The position numbers and the translations under genes were made by a program. This document shows, piece by piece, positions 52,812 through 61,479 of a DNA stretch of 64,000 bases. Source of the stretch: Thiolapillus brandeum (GTDB taxonomy: Bacteria; Pseudomonadota; Gammaproteobacteria; Chromatiales; Chromatiaceae). The notes under the pieces were generated by a model. The model made no database searches, was not told the origin of the DNA, and was given only the letters and a program-made list of their open reading frames with translations. Within the stretch, counting starts at the first letter, position 1; the number at the start of each line of letters is the position of its first letter. The stretch is taken from positions 1,922,001-1,986,000 of the forward strand of contig NZ_AP012273.1 of the NCBI RefSeq assembly GCF_000828615.1. Reading direction: 5' to 3'.

Positions 52812-53273
52812 TCAAGCGGATTTTGCGCTGGCTGGTTGCGCGGCAGGCTTGCCCGCCTTGGCATCCATATCAATACTGCCCTTGAAGGTGGCCCCCTCTT
52901 CAAGAATAACCTTGGGAGCAATGATGTTGCCCCGCACCCGGCCGGTAGAAGTGATGGTGACCTTATCCAGCCCATTCAGATCGCCCGTCAGTTCACCGCG
53001 CACGGTGATGGTCTTGGCAAAGGCATTGGCCTTGATCTTGCCCTGCTCGCCAATGGTGAGGTTGTGTTCCTTGAGGAAAATATTGCCTTCCACCTGGCCC
53101 TGGATCAGCAGATCTTCGTTACCTTTCAGCTCACCGTTCAGATTAATGGATGCACCAATAGTGGTCGTCTGTCCGCTATTGCTTACGGAAGCAGGCTTGG
53201 AAGCAGGTGCAGAGGACTTTGCGGCGGGAGCAGCTGCCTTTTTTTCCGGTTCTTTCTTGGATTTGTCAAACAT
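52812..53273 (-). CDS. Bactofilin
   Basis: 153 residues. A short Ala/Lys/Pro-rich tail (MFDKSKKEPEKKAAAPAAKS) precedes a regular beta-helical core (TTIGASINLNGELKGNEDLL; IQGQVEGNIFLKEHNLTIGE; GKIKANAFAKTITVRGELTG) with the repeating Gly/hydrophobic pattern of bactofilins, which polymerise into scaffolds for cell shape or polar placement. The ATG at 53273 has AAGGA before it; the upstream start adds 18 low-complexity residues and is less likely. Confidence 0.9.
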   Translation of the reverse strand: MFDKSKKEPEKKAAAPAAKSSAPASKPASVSNSGQTTTIGASINLNGELKGNEDLLIQGQVEGNIFLKEHNLTIGEQGKIKANAFAKTITVRGELTGDLNGLDKVTITSTGRVRGNIIAPKVILEEGATFKGSIDMDAKAGKPAAQPASAKSA

Positions 53274-53406
53274 TGCGGTTTCCTTTGATGATTGCTGGGC
53301 CATCCCTGAGTTCTTCTCTTTGCCCATCCTTGCGCGAAAGCCTTTCGATTATAGGAAGCTTCTCCTCCCCTTGCCATAGGGAATTCGAGAACCGCTAGAC
53401 CTTTTA

Positions 53407-53497
53407 TTAACCTGGCAACCTAATAGGTCATGTTCAGAGCCTCAGGCATCTTCCCTGTCAAGGCGCGCAACGCCGAGAGGGGAGATGCCTGAGGCTC
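53407..53497. repeat. Related TTAACC-ended repeat half with a 14-bp hairpin
   Basis: TTAACCTGGCAACCTAATAG resembles the left end of the 129- and 281-bp elements. Then GAGCCTCAGGCATC (53437) and GATGCCTGAGGCTC (53484) form a perfect 14-bp inverted repeat with a 33-base loop. No right terminal repeat is found, so it is a partial or different derivative. The hairpin may also act as a terminator for the convergent side of radA-cvpA. Confidence 0.5.
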
Positions 53498-53544
53498 CTA
53501 ACTGATTGATTAGAAATTGACAGGCCGGGCCGGAGCAATAGTGC

Positions 53545-54012
53545 CTACTGCAGAACCAGTCCCAGCAACGGGCGCCAGAGTTGCATGGCTGTAGAGTATA
53601 AAATCGTGGAAACCGAAAAAGGCAGGATGCGCACGATACACAGTATCACCCCCACCCAAAGCACTGCCTGTACCAGACCCATGGCCAGGCCAGGCGCGGA
53701 AGATCCGGACCTTTTCTTTTTCAAATCATTGAGATACCGGCGAATCTTCCATAAAAAATAAGCACTGAGCAAAATCAGTGTCAACAAGCCCAGCAGGCTG
53801 GAAAGGTGCAGGTAGTCTTTGACAAGAACATCCAGGGACTGCCACACCACCCGGGTAAGACTGAAACCCGCAAGCAGCGCCAGCAGCAGAATGGCGCTCA
53901 GGGCGGCATGAAGTTCCGGGTAGAAACCCCGGCGCCAACCCCGCAACACCGACCAGCACAGATAGAGAATCACCACCCAGTCGAACAGCGTACGCGGCAG
54001 CCAGGTTTCCAT
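53545..54012 (-). CDS. CvpA-like membrane protein
   Basis: 155 residues with four hydrophobic segments (LFDWVVILYLCWSVLRGWRR start; LHAALSAILLLALLAGFSLT; LGLLTLILLSAYFLWKIRRY; GLVQAVLWVGVILCIVRILP). The order and DWVVILYLxxSVxRGxxRGF pattern fit the CvpA/colicin V production family, though the similarity is loose. The second of two ATGs (54012) is chosen since GGAG is five bases before it; it overlaps the radA stop. Confidence 0.7.
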   Translation of the reverse strand: METWLPRTLFDWVVILYLCWSVLRGWRRGFYPELHAALSAILLLALLAGFSLTRVVWQSLDVLVKDYLHLSSLLGLLTLILLSAYFLWKIRRYLNDLKKKRSGSSAPGLAMGLVQAVLWVGVILCIVRILPFSVSTILYSTAMQLWRPLLGLVLQ

Positions 54013-55382
54013 CATTGCTCCAATAGTACCGCCAGAGCCTGGGAAAGGCGCTGCACGGGAATCACTTCTATGTCTTTCACCGCCTTGCGCGGCTGGTTCG
54101 CCGCAGGCAGCAGAATACGCCGGAAACCATGCTTGGCCGCCTCCCGCACCCGGTCTTCACCACTGGGCACGGGACGAATCTCTCCAGCCAGGCCCACCTC
54201 GCCGAAAGCCGCCAGACCTGCCGGCAGGGGCCGGTCACGGAAGCTGGAGAGCACGGACAGCAATACCGGCAGATCTGCGGCCGTCTCGGTGACACGCACC
54301 CCGCCAACCACGTTCAGAAACACATCCTGATCATACATGCCGATCCCCCCGTGGCGATGCAACACCGCCAGAAGCATGGCCAGGCGGTTCTGCTCCAGCC
54401 CCAGAGCCACACGGCGGGGATTGCCCAGCGGGCTTTGATCCACCAGGGCCTGGACCTCCACCAGCATGGGGCGGGTGCCCTCCCGGGTCACCAGAATGGC
54501 GCTGCCGGACACATGTTCCTCATGACGGGAGAGGAAAATCGCCGAGGGATTGCTGACTTCCTTGAGGCCGTTTTCGGTCATGGCAAACACACCCAGCTCG
54601 TTCACGGCCCCAAAACGGTTCTTGATGGCCCGCACCAGACGGATCTGGCTACCCGCCTCACCTTCGAAGTAGAGTACTGTGTCCACCATGTGCTCCAGAA
54701 CCCGCGGCCCCGCCAGAGCACCTTCCTTGGTCACATGGCCGACCAGAAACAGGCTGGTGCCGGTCTGTTTGGCAAAACGCACCAGTTGAGCCGCCGACTC
54801 ACGCACCTGGGCCACGGCCCCGGGGGCGGACTGGAGCTGTTCCGAGTAGAAGGTCTGAATGGAATCCATGACCATGACATCAGGCTTGTGCTGCCCCGCC
54901 AGGCCCAGAATACCCTCGACGCAGGTTTCCGTAAGCAATTCCAGACGATCCACGGGCAGGCCCAAACGGGAGGCACGCAGGCCGATCTGCTCTGCGGATT
55001 CCTCACCACTCACGTACAGAGTCCTGATCTGTTCGGACAAAGCAGCCAGGGCCTGGATCAGCAGAGTGGACTTGCCAATGCCAGGGTCACCGCCAATGAG
55101 CACCACGGAGCCATTCACGAGTCCGCCACCCAGCACCCGGTCCAGTTCGGGCAGTCCGGTGGGAATACGCCGGGTATGCTGCGCATCCACCCTGGACAGG
55201 GGACGAATCCGGTTCTGCGCATCACCGCTGTAGCCGGCAAAACGAGAGCTGGCATTCTTCACTGGCGCGCTGATGCTTTCCTCCAGGCTGTTCCAGGCGC
55301 CACAGTCCGGGCACTGGCCCGCCCACTTGGGGAAACTGCTGCCGCAGTCCCGGCAGGCATAGGTGGTTCTGGCCTTGGCCAT
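54012..55382 (-). CDS. radA: DNA repair protein RadA (Sms)
   Basis: 456 residues: N-terminal zinc finger (YACRDCGSSFPKWAGQCPDC), RecA-like ATPase with Walker A GGDPGIGKSTLL, the RadA-specific KNRFGAVNELGVF motif and a C-terminal Lon-like domain (SGEDRVREAAKHGFRRI). It acts in branch migration during recombinational repair. It overlaps alr by ATGA in the alr-radA-cvpA unit. Confidence 0.97.
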   Translation of the reverse strand: MAKARTTYACRDCGSSFPKWAGQCPDCGAWNSLEESISAPVKNASSRFAGYSGDAQNRIRPLSRVDAQHTRRIPTGLPELDRVLGGGLVNGSVVLIGGDPGIGKSTLLIQALAALSEQIRTLYVSGEESAEQIGLRASRLGLPVDRLELLTETCVEGILGLAGQHKPDVMVMDSIQTFYSEQLQSAPGAVAQVRESAAQLVRFAKQTGTSLFLVGHVTKEGALAGPRVLEHMVDTVLYFEGEAGSQIRLVRAIKNRFGAVNELGVFAMTENGLKEVSNPSAIFLSRHEEHVSGSAILVTREGTRPMLVEVQALVDQSPLGNPRRVALGLEQNRLAMLLAVLHRHGGIGMYDQDVFLNVVGGVRVTETAADLPVLLSVLSSFRDRPLPAGLAAFGEVGLAGEIRPVPSGEDRVREAAKHGFRRILLPAANQPRKAVKDIEVIPVQRLSQALAVLLEQ

Positions 55383-56443
55383 CAGGACCGCACCTTGCGG
55401 CGCACCCGCCCACCAATGCCGCAGAACAGGGTGTAGGGAATGGTCTGCACCGCCCCGGCAATCGTCTCCGCCGGCAGTCCCCGCCCCCAGAGCACTGCCT
55501 CATCGCCAGGCCGGGCATCGGGCTGGGTACTCAGATCCACCATCAGGGTATCCATGGACACCCGCCCCACCAGGGGCACGCTTCGGCCATTGACCAGCAC
55601 CGGCGTACCGCCGGGTGTTTCCCGGGGATAACCGTCGGCATAACCTGCCGCCACCACGCCAATGAGGCTGTCCCGGGGCGCCTGCCATACACCGCCGTAG
55701 CCCACGGACTGCCCTGCCCGCACCTTCTTGACGGAAATCAGACGTGAAGCAAAGGTCATGGCGGGCTGCAGATCCCCCACCGGAGCAGCAAAGGGCGAGG
55801 CGCCATAGAGCATGATGCCCGGGCGCACCCAGTCCGCATGGCTTTCCGGCCAGCCCAGGATACCCGCAGAATTGGCAATGGACAGGGGCAAGCCTGTATG
55901 GGAAACCGCCTCGTGGAAGCGCTGCACCTGCACCCGGGAGAAGTCATCGCCCAGGTCATCGGCGTTGGCCAGGTGAGTGAGACAGCCGCGCAGGCTGGCC
56001 AGAGGCCTCAATGCCTGGAGCATGGCAGTCACCTCTCCCGGCGCGATGCCCAGGCGGTTCATGCCAGTATCCACCTTGAGCCATACACCAACAGGGGCTG
56101 GCAATGGTGTTTCCCTGAGCAGGGCCAGTTGAAAGGAATGATGCAGCACCAGTTCCAGGCCGGCAGCAGCCGCGGCTTCCAGTTCCTGGGCATCATGAGC
56201 CCCGGCCAGAACCAGCAGGGGCTTGTCCACTCCGGCCCGACGCAATTCCAGGCCTTCTTCCACCCGGGCCACGGCAAAGCTGTCAGCATCTGCCAGGGCA
56301 GCAGCCGCCAGTTGCACTCCATGGCCATAGGCGTTGGCCTTGATCACAGCCATGACCCTGGCCCCGGGCGCGTGGCTGCGCACCACCCCCAGGTTATGAG
56401 CCAGAGCGCTGGCGTCGATCTCTATCCAGGGGGAAAAGGACAT
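55382..56443 (-). CDS. alr: Alanine racemase
   Basis: PLP enzyme providing D-alanine for peptidoglycan. 353 residues from ATG 56443; PLP Lys35 in AVIKANAYGHG. The second catalytic Tyr lies in SVGYGGVWQAPRDSLIGVVA and AAGYADGYPR. A TTG six codons upstream overlaps the dnaB stop and is also possible; neither has a good ribosome-binding site. Located right after dnaB, the usual gammaproteobacterial place. Confidence 0.95.
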   Translation of the reverse strand: MSFSPWIEIDASALAHNLGVVRSHAPGARVMAVIKANAYGHGVQLAAAALADADSFAVARVEEGLELRRAGVDKPLLVLAGAHDAQELEAAAAAGLELVLHHSFQLALLRETPLPAPVGVWLKVDTGMNRLGIAPGEVTAMLQALRPLASLRGCLTHLANADDLGDDFSRVQVQRFHEAVSHTGLPLSIANSAGILGWPESHADWVRPGIMLYGASPFAAPVGDLQPAMTFASRLISVKKVRAGQSVGYGGVWQAPRDSLIGVVAAGYADGYPRETPGGTPVLVNGRSVPLVGRVSMDTLMVDLSTQPDARPGDEAVLWGRGLPAETIAGAVQTIPYTLFCGIGGRVRRKVRS

Positions 56444-56457
56444 TTCAGGAGACAAAC

Positions 56458-57873
56458 TCAATGGACGGGATCGCCGTACACCGGGTTGATGTAGTTCTCG
56501 AACTTGGTGAACTGGCCAAGGAACGTCAGGTTGACGGTGCCAATGGGACCATTACGCTGTTTGCCGATAATGATCTCAGCCATGCCCTTGTGTTCACTCT
56601 CAGGGTTATAGACCTCGTCGCGGTAGATGAACACCACCAGGTCGGCGTCCTGCTCGATGGCCCCGGACTCACGCAGATCGGACATGATGGGGCGCTTGTT
56701 GGGGCGCTGTTCCAGGCTGCGGTTGAGCTGGGACAGGGCGACCACCGGCACATTCAATTCCTTGGCCAGCGCCTTGAGACTGCGGGAGATGACGGAAATC
56801 TCATTGGTGCGGTTCTCCCCGCCTCCGGGTATCTGCATCAGTTGCAGGTAATCGATGACGATGAGCCCCAACTGTCCCTGCTCCCGCATCAAGCGCCGGG
56901 CACGGGCACGCAGATCCGTGGGGCTGAGGGCTGCGGTGTCGTCGATGAACATTTGGGCCTGACTGAGAATATTGACCGTGGACGTCAGACGCGGCCATTC
57001 ATCATCATCCAACTGTCCGGTCCGGATACGGTGTCCGTCGATACGCCCCAGGGAGGAAATCATGCGCATGGTCAGGGATTCGCCAGGCATTTCCATGGAA
57101 AATACGGCCACGGGTTTGCCGGACTTGATGGCCACGTTCTCCGCCATGTTCATGGCAAAGGTCGTCTTGCCCATGGAAGGCCGTCCCGCCACGATTACCA
57201 GGTCAGCGGGCTGCAGTCCCGAAGTCATCTTGTCGAAATCGTCGAAGCCCGTGCTCAGACCGGTAATCGGATCCTCGTTGCCGAAAAGCTCATCGATGCG
57301 ATCCACGGCCTTGCCCAACAGAGACTTGATGGGCTGAAAACCCTCGCCTTCCTTGTTCCGTTGCTCAGCAATCTGGAACACCTTGTTTTCCGCCTCATCC
57401 AGGAGCTGGGCCACCTTGCGGCCTTCGGGACGGAAACCACTCTCAGCAATCTCCGTGCCCACACGAATGAGCTGACGGGTTACGGAATGCTCTCGCACGA
57501 TATCCGCATAGGCGCGGATATTGGCCGCACTGGGCGTATCTTCGGCCAGGGCGGCAAGATATGGCAGGCCACCCACGTCCTCCAGTTCTTCCCTGCGTTC
57601 CAGCTCTTCCGCCAGGGTCACCACATCGAAAGGCTTTTGCTCATCCGCCAAAAGGGCAATGACAGAGAAAATGAGCTGGTGCTCACGGCGGTAGAAATCT
57701 TCGGCACTCACCCGGTCCGCCACCTGGTCCCAGGTGCTGTTGTCCAGCATCAGACCACCGATGACAGATTGCTCCGCCTGCAGGGAATGGGGGGGCACCC
57801 GCAGTTGTTCGACTTCAGCATCCATCTCGGGATACTCGGGTGGGGAATCGGAAAAGGAGCTTTCGAATGGCAT
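56458..57873 (-). CDS. dnaB: Replicative DNA helicase DnaB
   Basis: 471 residues: N-terminal DnaB domain (LRVPPHSLQAEQSVIGGLML), linker, RecA-type C-terminal domain with Walker A GRPSMGKTTFAMN, Walker B-like VIDYLQLM and DLRESGAIEQDADLV, ending QFTKFENYINPV. Hexameric helicase that unwinds DNA ahead of the replisome. No intein. Confidence 0.97.
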   Translation of the reverse strand: MPFESSFSDSPPEYPEMDAEVEQLRVPPHSLQAEQSVIGGLMLDNSTWDQVADRVSAEDFYRREHQLIFSVIALLADEQKPFDVVTLAEELERREELEDVGGLPYLAALAEDTPSAANIRAYADIVREHSVTRQLIRVGTEIAESGFRPEGRKVAQLLDEAENKVFQIAEQRNKEGEGFQPIKSLLGKAVDRIDELFGNEDPITGLSTGFDDFDKMTSGLQPADLVIVAGRPSMGKTTFAMNMAENVAIKSGKPVAVFSMEMPGESLTMRMISSLGRIDGHRIRTGQLDDDEWPRLTSTVNILSQAQMFIDDTAALSPTDLRARARRLMREQGQLGLIVIDYLQLMQIPGGGENRTNEISVISRSLKALAKELNVPVVALSQLNRSLEQRPNKRPIMSDLRESGAIEQDADLVVFIYRDEVYNPESEHKGMAEIIIGKQRNGPIGTVNLTFLGQFTKFENYINPVYGDPVH

Positions 57874-57929
57874 GCAGGAAGATTACCCAAAAAAGGTCGG
57901 CTTGGAAATATGAGGAAATCGATTAAATA

Positions 57930-57969
57930 AAAAAATCACAGCAAGACAATATCCTGCCGTGATTTTCTT
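57930..57969 (-). terminator. Hairpin between rplI and dnaB
   Basis: AAAATCACAGCA and TGCCGTGATTTT form a 12-bp stem with one mismatch. A-run on one side and T-run on the other let it act in either direction; it would separate the ribosomal unit from dnaB. Confidence 0.6.
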
Positions 57970-58052
57970 ATGAAGAACCTGATATTCCATACGGAACCGT
58001 CAGCAGCCTCCCGTGAAACAGGACCAGCCGCTGAACCTGAAGTCACAACCCC

Positions 58053-58214
58053 CGGGAGCTGTCGGGTTTGAGCCTTTGACCAATTATTGTACCTGCATAA
58101 TCGGCATTTCCGCCATCCGTGGCAGTGAAGGGAAAATCACTGGCGGCCCCTGAAATCAGTTTATCGCCATCCAGGGATTTACAGCCAAACAGCCCTCAAT
58201 CCGGCAGACTCCCG
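58053..58214. repeat. TGTCGGATTT-family repeat (copy D), most complete
   Basis: About 162 bp with inverted ends CCGGGAGCTGTCGGGTTTGA and, from the other side, CCGGGAGTCTGCCGGATTGA. It has no coding capacity. It contains inner segments that recur in copies B and C (CTGCATAATCGGCATTTCCG; CCAGTGATTTT on the complement; CCATCCAGGGATTT). It lies downstream of rplI. Confidence 0.8.
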
Positions 58215-58227
58215 GACGGGGCCGCCA

Positions 58228-58680
58228 TCATTCCTCGGCAACGATGACAACCTTCAGTTCAGCATTCACATCCGGGTGCAGGTGCAGTATCACCTCAAAC
58301 TCACCCGTGGCGCGCATGGGGCCTTCAGGCAGACGAATCTCGTTCTTCTCCACGAGCACGCCAGCGGCCTCGCAGGCGCGGGAAATATCCGTGGTGCCTA
58401 CGGAACCGAACAGCTTGCCTTCTTCGCCCGCCTTGTGGGAGATAGTGATGCTGCCCATATTCTCGATGGATGCCTTGCGCGATTCTGCAGCCGCCAGCTT
58501 CTCGGCAGCGTCCTTTTCCAGTTCGGCGCGGCGCTGTTCGAATACCGCCAGGTTGTCGCTGGTGGCGGGAATGGCTTTGCCACTGGGAATCAGAAAATTG
58601 CGGCCATAGCCAGGCTTGACCACCACTTTGTCACCCAGATCACCCAGGCCTGTTACTTTATCCAGAAGAATCACTTCCAT
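58228..58680 (-). CDS. rplI: 50S ribosomal protein L9
   Basis: 150 residues: [20 protein letters not shown], then [20 protein letters not shown] (L9 N-terminal signature), long connecting helix, and C-terminal domain [20 protein letters not shown]. Binds 23S rRNA domain V at the base of L1 region. Follows the usual rpsF-rpsR-rplI order. Confidence 0.98.
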   Translation of the reverse strand: MEVILLDKVTGLGDLGDKVVVKPGYGRNFLIPSGKAIPATSDNLAVFEQRRAELEKDAAEKLAAAESRKASIENMGSITISHKAGEEGKLFGSVGTTDISRACEAAGVLVEKNEIRLPEGPMRATGEFEVILHLHPDVNAELKVVIVAEE

Positions 58681-58705
58681 TTTACTTGTACCTCATTAAG
58701 GTCTC

Positions 58706-59620
58706 TTACCCGCCGCCCCTGGGACCACGAGCCCGGACTTTCGCCCGGAAATTCAACCAGCCATCGGCAAACCCCGCCGCGGAAACCGCGGTAAAACTCG
58801 CCGGCATGCCAATGACCAACAATATATAAAAACCGATCAGCCAACCCGGGTTGGCATTGAACTCCTTTACCAGTCCATGCACCAGGGCCACACCCTGCAG
58901 AAAAAAAGCCGCCATGCCCACCAGGGCAAGCTGCGATGCCAGACCCGGCGTATCCGACAAACTGCCCAGCACCAGCAGCACCGGCACCAGAATCAGCAGC
59001 CAGTAACCCAACCTGAGCTGCCGCAGTTCCTCACCGAAACCGCCCGGATTGTACAACAGCGCCTGCCAGCTTCGGGCCAGAAACAATGACAAGGCCAGTT
59101 GCAGGAACCAGGCAGCTCCCATGCCCCCGGCCATCCAGGGCGCCATCTCGGTCACCATGGCCTTGCGGTCTACATCGCTGACCACGTTCGGATCCATGAT
59201 CTGGGCACTGTATTGTTCCAGTATCCCGCTCCAGAACCCGGCAACGTCGTCCAGCACCAGGTACTGGATGCCGATGAGTAGTGCTCCCAGCACCACCGCC
59301 ACTTCGATCACCAGCTTCAGGGAGCGCGTGGCGCGCAGCACTTCCGCCAGAATCAACATGGGCAACCATAACAGGCCACCGGCAACCGCCAGAGACAAGG
59401 GCTGTCCAAATAGCAACATGCCCAGCCCCATGAGTGCCGCCAGTCCCAGGAACATGACCAGCAGGCCTTCCCGGAACCCCTGCCGCAACGTGACCAGGGC
59501 CACCACGGCAGAACTGGCAATCCCCAGAGGGGTAACAAGCAAGGCCAGCACGGTGAACACCGAGGCCACCATGACAGCCTGCATCCGGCCTTTCATGATG
59601 AAGGCGGCCAGAGCCTTCAT
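58706..59620 (-). CDS. DUF2232 membrane protein between rpsR and rplI
   Basis: 304 residues with about eight hydrophobic segments, starting MKALAAFIMKGRMQAVMVAS. The place between rpsR and rplI and the length are typical of the DUF2232 / YybS-like family in gammaproteobacteria. Function unknown. Ends 25 bp before rplI. Confidence 0.85.
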   Translation of the reverse strand: MKALAAFIMKGRMQAVMVASVFTVLALLVTPLGIASSAVVALVTLRQGFREGLLVMFLGLAALMGLGMLLFGQPLSLAVAGGLLWLPMLILAEVLRATRSLKLVIEVAVVLGALLIGIQYLVLDDVAGFWSGILEQYSAQIMDPNVVSDVDRKAMVTEMAPWMAGGMGAAWFLQLALSLFLARSWQALLYNPGGFGEELRQLRLGYWLLILVPVLLVLGSLSDTPGLASQLALVGMAAFFLQGVALVHGLVKEFNANPGWLIGFYILLVIGMPASFTAVSAAGFADGWLNFRAKVRARGPRGGG

Positions 59621-59754
59621 CAGGTTTTCTCCAACGCAGCATCAGAGTTCATGTTGTTCTCCGCACTGCGTTTTCTGCAAGGAGTTTTCCACATTTTCTT
59701 TTGGACAGGCTTCTCCCTGGATGGATACAAGGAAAAACCCGTCGGCAAAGAAAC

Positions 59755-59982
59755 TTACTTGTGGGAATCGGTATAAGGCATCAGGGCCAGGAAACGGGCG
59801 CGTTTGATGGCCGTGGCCAACTGACGCTGATACTTGGCACTGGTACCGGTGATGCGGCTGGGTACGATCTTGCCCGACTCGCTGACATACTGTTTGAGCA
59901 GCGCAAGATCCTTGTAATCGATCTCGGTAATGCCTTCCACAGTGAAGCGACAATATTTTCTGCGACGCATGTAACGTGACAT
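59755..59982 (-). CDS. rpsR: 30S ribosomal protein S18
   Basis: 75 residues: [20 protein letters not shown], then [20 protein letters not shown] and [20 protein letters not shown], all S18 signatures. It forms a heterodimer with S6 on the platform of the 30S. 15 bp after rpsF. Confidence 0.98.
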   Translation of the reverse strand: MSRYMRRRKYCRFTVEGITEIDYKDLALLKQYVSESGKIVPSRITGTSAKYQRQLATAIKRARFLALMPYTDSHK

Positions 59983-59997
59983 ATCTATATCCTCCCG

Positions 59998-60351
59998 TTA
60001 TCCGGCTGCAGCTTCAGGAGCTGCGTCTTTCTCGTCGGCCTTGGCCAGCAGAGAGGGGTCAGTAAGGGCATCGTCACGGCGGATGGTCAGGTGACGAATC
60101 ACTGCATCATTGAAACGGAAAGCAGTCTCCAGATCGTTCAGAGTCTTGCTTTCACACTCGATGTTCATGAGCACGTAGTGTGCCTTGTGCAGTTTGTTGA
60201 TGGGGTAGGCAAGCTGGCGGCGGCCCCAGTCTTCCAGACGGTGGATCCTGCCACCATCCGCTTCTATGCTGGCGGTATAACGCTCGATCATAGAGGGCAC
60301 CTGCTCGCTCTGGTCCGGGTGGACCATGAAAACGATTTCGTAGTGTCGCAT
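59998..60351 (-). CDS. rpsF: 30S ribosomal protein S6
   Basis: 117 residues: [40 protein letters not shown] and [10 protein letters not shown], typical of S6. The C-terminus is Ala/Glu-rich, not a poly-Glu tail, so modification by RimK is not suggested. First gene of the rpsF-rpsR-DUF2232-rplI unit. Confidence 0.98.
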   Translation of the reverse strand: MRHYEIVFMVHPDQSEQVPSMIERYTASIEADGGRIHRLEDWGRRQLAYPINKLHKAHYVLMNIECESKTLNDLETAFRFNDAVIRHLTIRRDDALTDPSLLAKADEKDAAPEAAAG

Positions 60352-60376
60352 TGTAGCTCCTTATGGCTAATCAACA

Positions 60377-60399
60377 GCCTCCCGCATATCCGGTGAGGC
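60377..60399 (-). promoter_or_regulatory. Putative S6:S18-binding leader hairpin
   Basis: On the minus strand GCCTC-A-CCG-GATATG-CGG-GAGGC: two short helices around a CCG segment in the rpsF leader, about 25-50 bases before the start codon. S6:S18 leader motifs with a conserved CCG are known to autoregulate this operon in several phyla; the assignment here is by shape and position only. Confidence 0.45.
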
Positions 60400-60435
60400 A
60401 AGGAGGACCGACCCGAAAGTCGATCAGGAGCGCGG

Positions 60436-60464
60436 ATTCTAGGAGAACTGCAAAAGGATTTCAA
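60436..60464 (-). promoter_or_regulatory. Sigma-70-like promoter of the rpsF operon
   Basis: TTGAAA and TAGAAT with 17 bp between, on the minus strand, 85 bp before rpsF, followed by a CCGCGC discriminator as in growth-rate-controlled promoters. Confidence 0.7.
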
Positions 60465-60729
60465 GCTTTTTCAAGCATTTGGAATAAATTCACCACTATC
60501 AGACTATTGAAAAACACCATTTTTCGGCAGCCTGATTGCCGCACCAGGAGCCGAGACCATTTTCAACACTCATAAGTCATTGAAAATCGGGGAAAGATGA
60601 AATTGATCGGCCATTCACCTCTCTTTTCCGGAAACCCCGGCAGGCATTGATGCATGATGGTTCATCCGAACAGGTATCCGGGTACACGGGATGCTTGGGC
60701 AATCCTTCAGCCAGGCATTCCGACGGGCA
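60465..60729. other. Intergenic region rlmB-rpsF
   Basis: No gene recognised. Several A/T-rich short inverted segments are present (TTGAAAAACACCATTTTTCGG), but no clear terminator for rlmB could be fixed. Confidence 0.35.
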
Positions 60730-61479
60730 TCAGGAGTTTCGCTGACGAACGGCTTCGAACAGGCTGATACCCGTAGCCACGGAGACGTTCAGGCTTTCCA
60801 CAACGCCTTTCATGGGCAGGGAAACCAAGACATCACATTGTTCTCGCACCAGGCGGCGTATGCCCTTTTCCTCACCGCCCATAACCACCACGAGGGGGCC
60901 TTTGAGATCCGTCTGGTAGAGCGACTGATCCGATTCACCGGCCAGGCCCACAACCCACAGATTGCAGGCATTGCGCAGTTGACGGAGGGTACGCGCAAGG
61001 TTGGTAACCTGAATGAAAGGCACGGATTCCGCCGCGCCACTGGCCACTTTGCAGGCAACAGGGGTAAGCCCCACTGCCCTGTCCCTGGGAGCAATCACGG
61101 CATGTATCCCTGCGGCATCGGCGGTGCGCAGGCAGGCACCGAGATTGTGTGGATCCTGCACGCCATCGAGCACCAGTAAAAACGGGGGTTCCTGCAGTTG
61201 TTGCAACAAGGCATCCAGGGCATCTTCGTTCTGCGCTGCCGCCATGCGCACCTGGGCCACAATGCCCTGGTGCTGACTGCCCTGGGCAAGCCGACCCAGT
61301 TCAGCCTTGTCCGTGGCAAGCAGTTCAATGTTCTGCTTACGCACTACCGAGAGCAGTTGGCCCAGACGCCGATCATTGCGCCGGGCATCGAACCAGACAC
61401 GCTCAACCTGACCATCCCCATGTTTCAGAGCCGCGCGCACACTGTGTATGCCAGCGACATACCGGGCGGGGGTGTTCAT
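60730..61479 (-). CDS. rlmB: 23S rRNA (guanosine-2251-2'-O) methyltransferase
   Basis: 249 residues. The N-terminal L30e-like substrate domain starts AGIHSVRAALKHGDGQVERV; the SPOUT knot domain has LVLDGVQDPHNLGACLRTAD, VVVMGGEEKGIRRLVREQCD and PMKGVVESLNVSVATGISLF with the Asn/Ser/Glu motifs. Methylates Gm2251 in the P loop of 23S rRNA. It overlaps rnr by ATGA. Confidence 0.96.
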   Translation of the reverse strand: MNTPARYVAGIHSVRAALKHGDGQVERVWFDARRNDRRLGQLLSVVRKQNIELLATDKAELGRLAQGSQHQGIVAQVRMAAAQNEDALDALLQQLQEPPFLLVLDGVQDPHNLGACLRTADAAGIHAVIAPRDRAVGLTPVACKVASGAAESVPFIQVTNLARTLRQLRNACNLWVVGLAGESDQSLYQTDLKGPLVVVMGGEEKGIRRLVREQCDVLVSLPMKGVVESLNVSVATGISLFEAVRQRNS

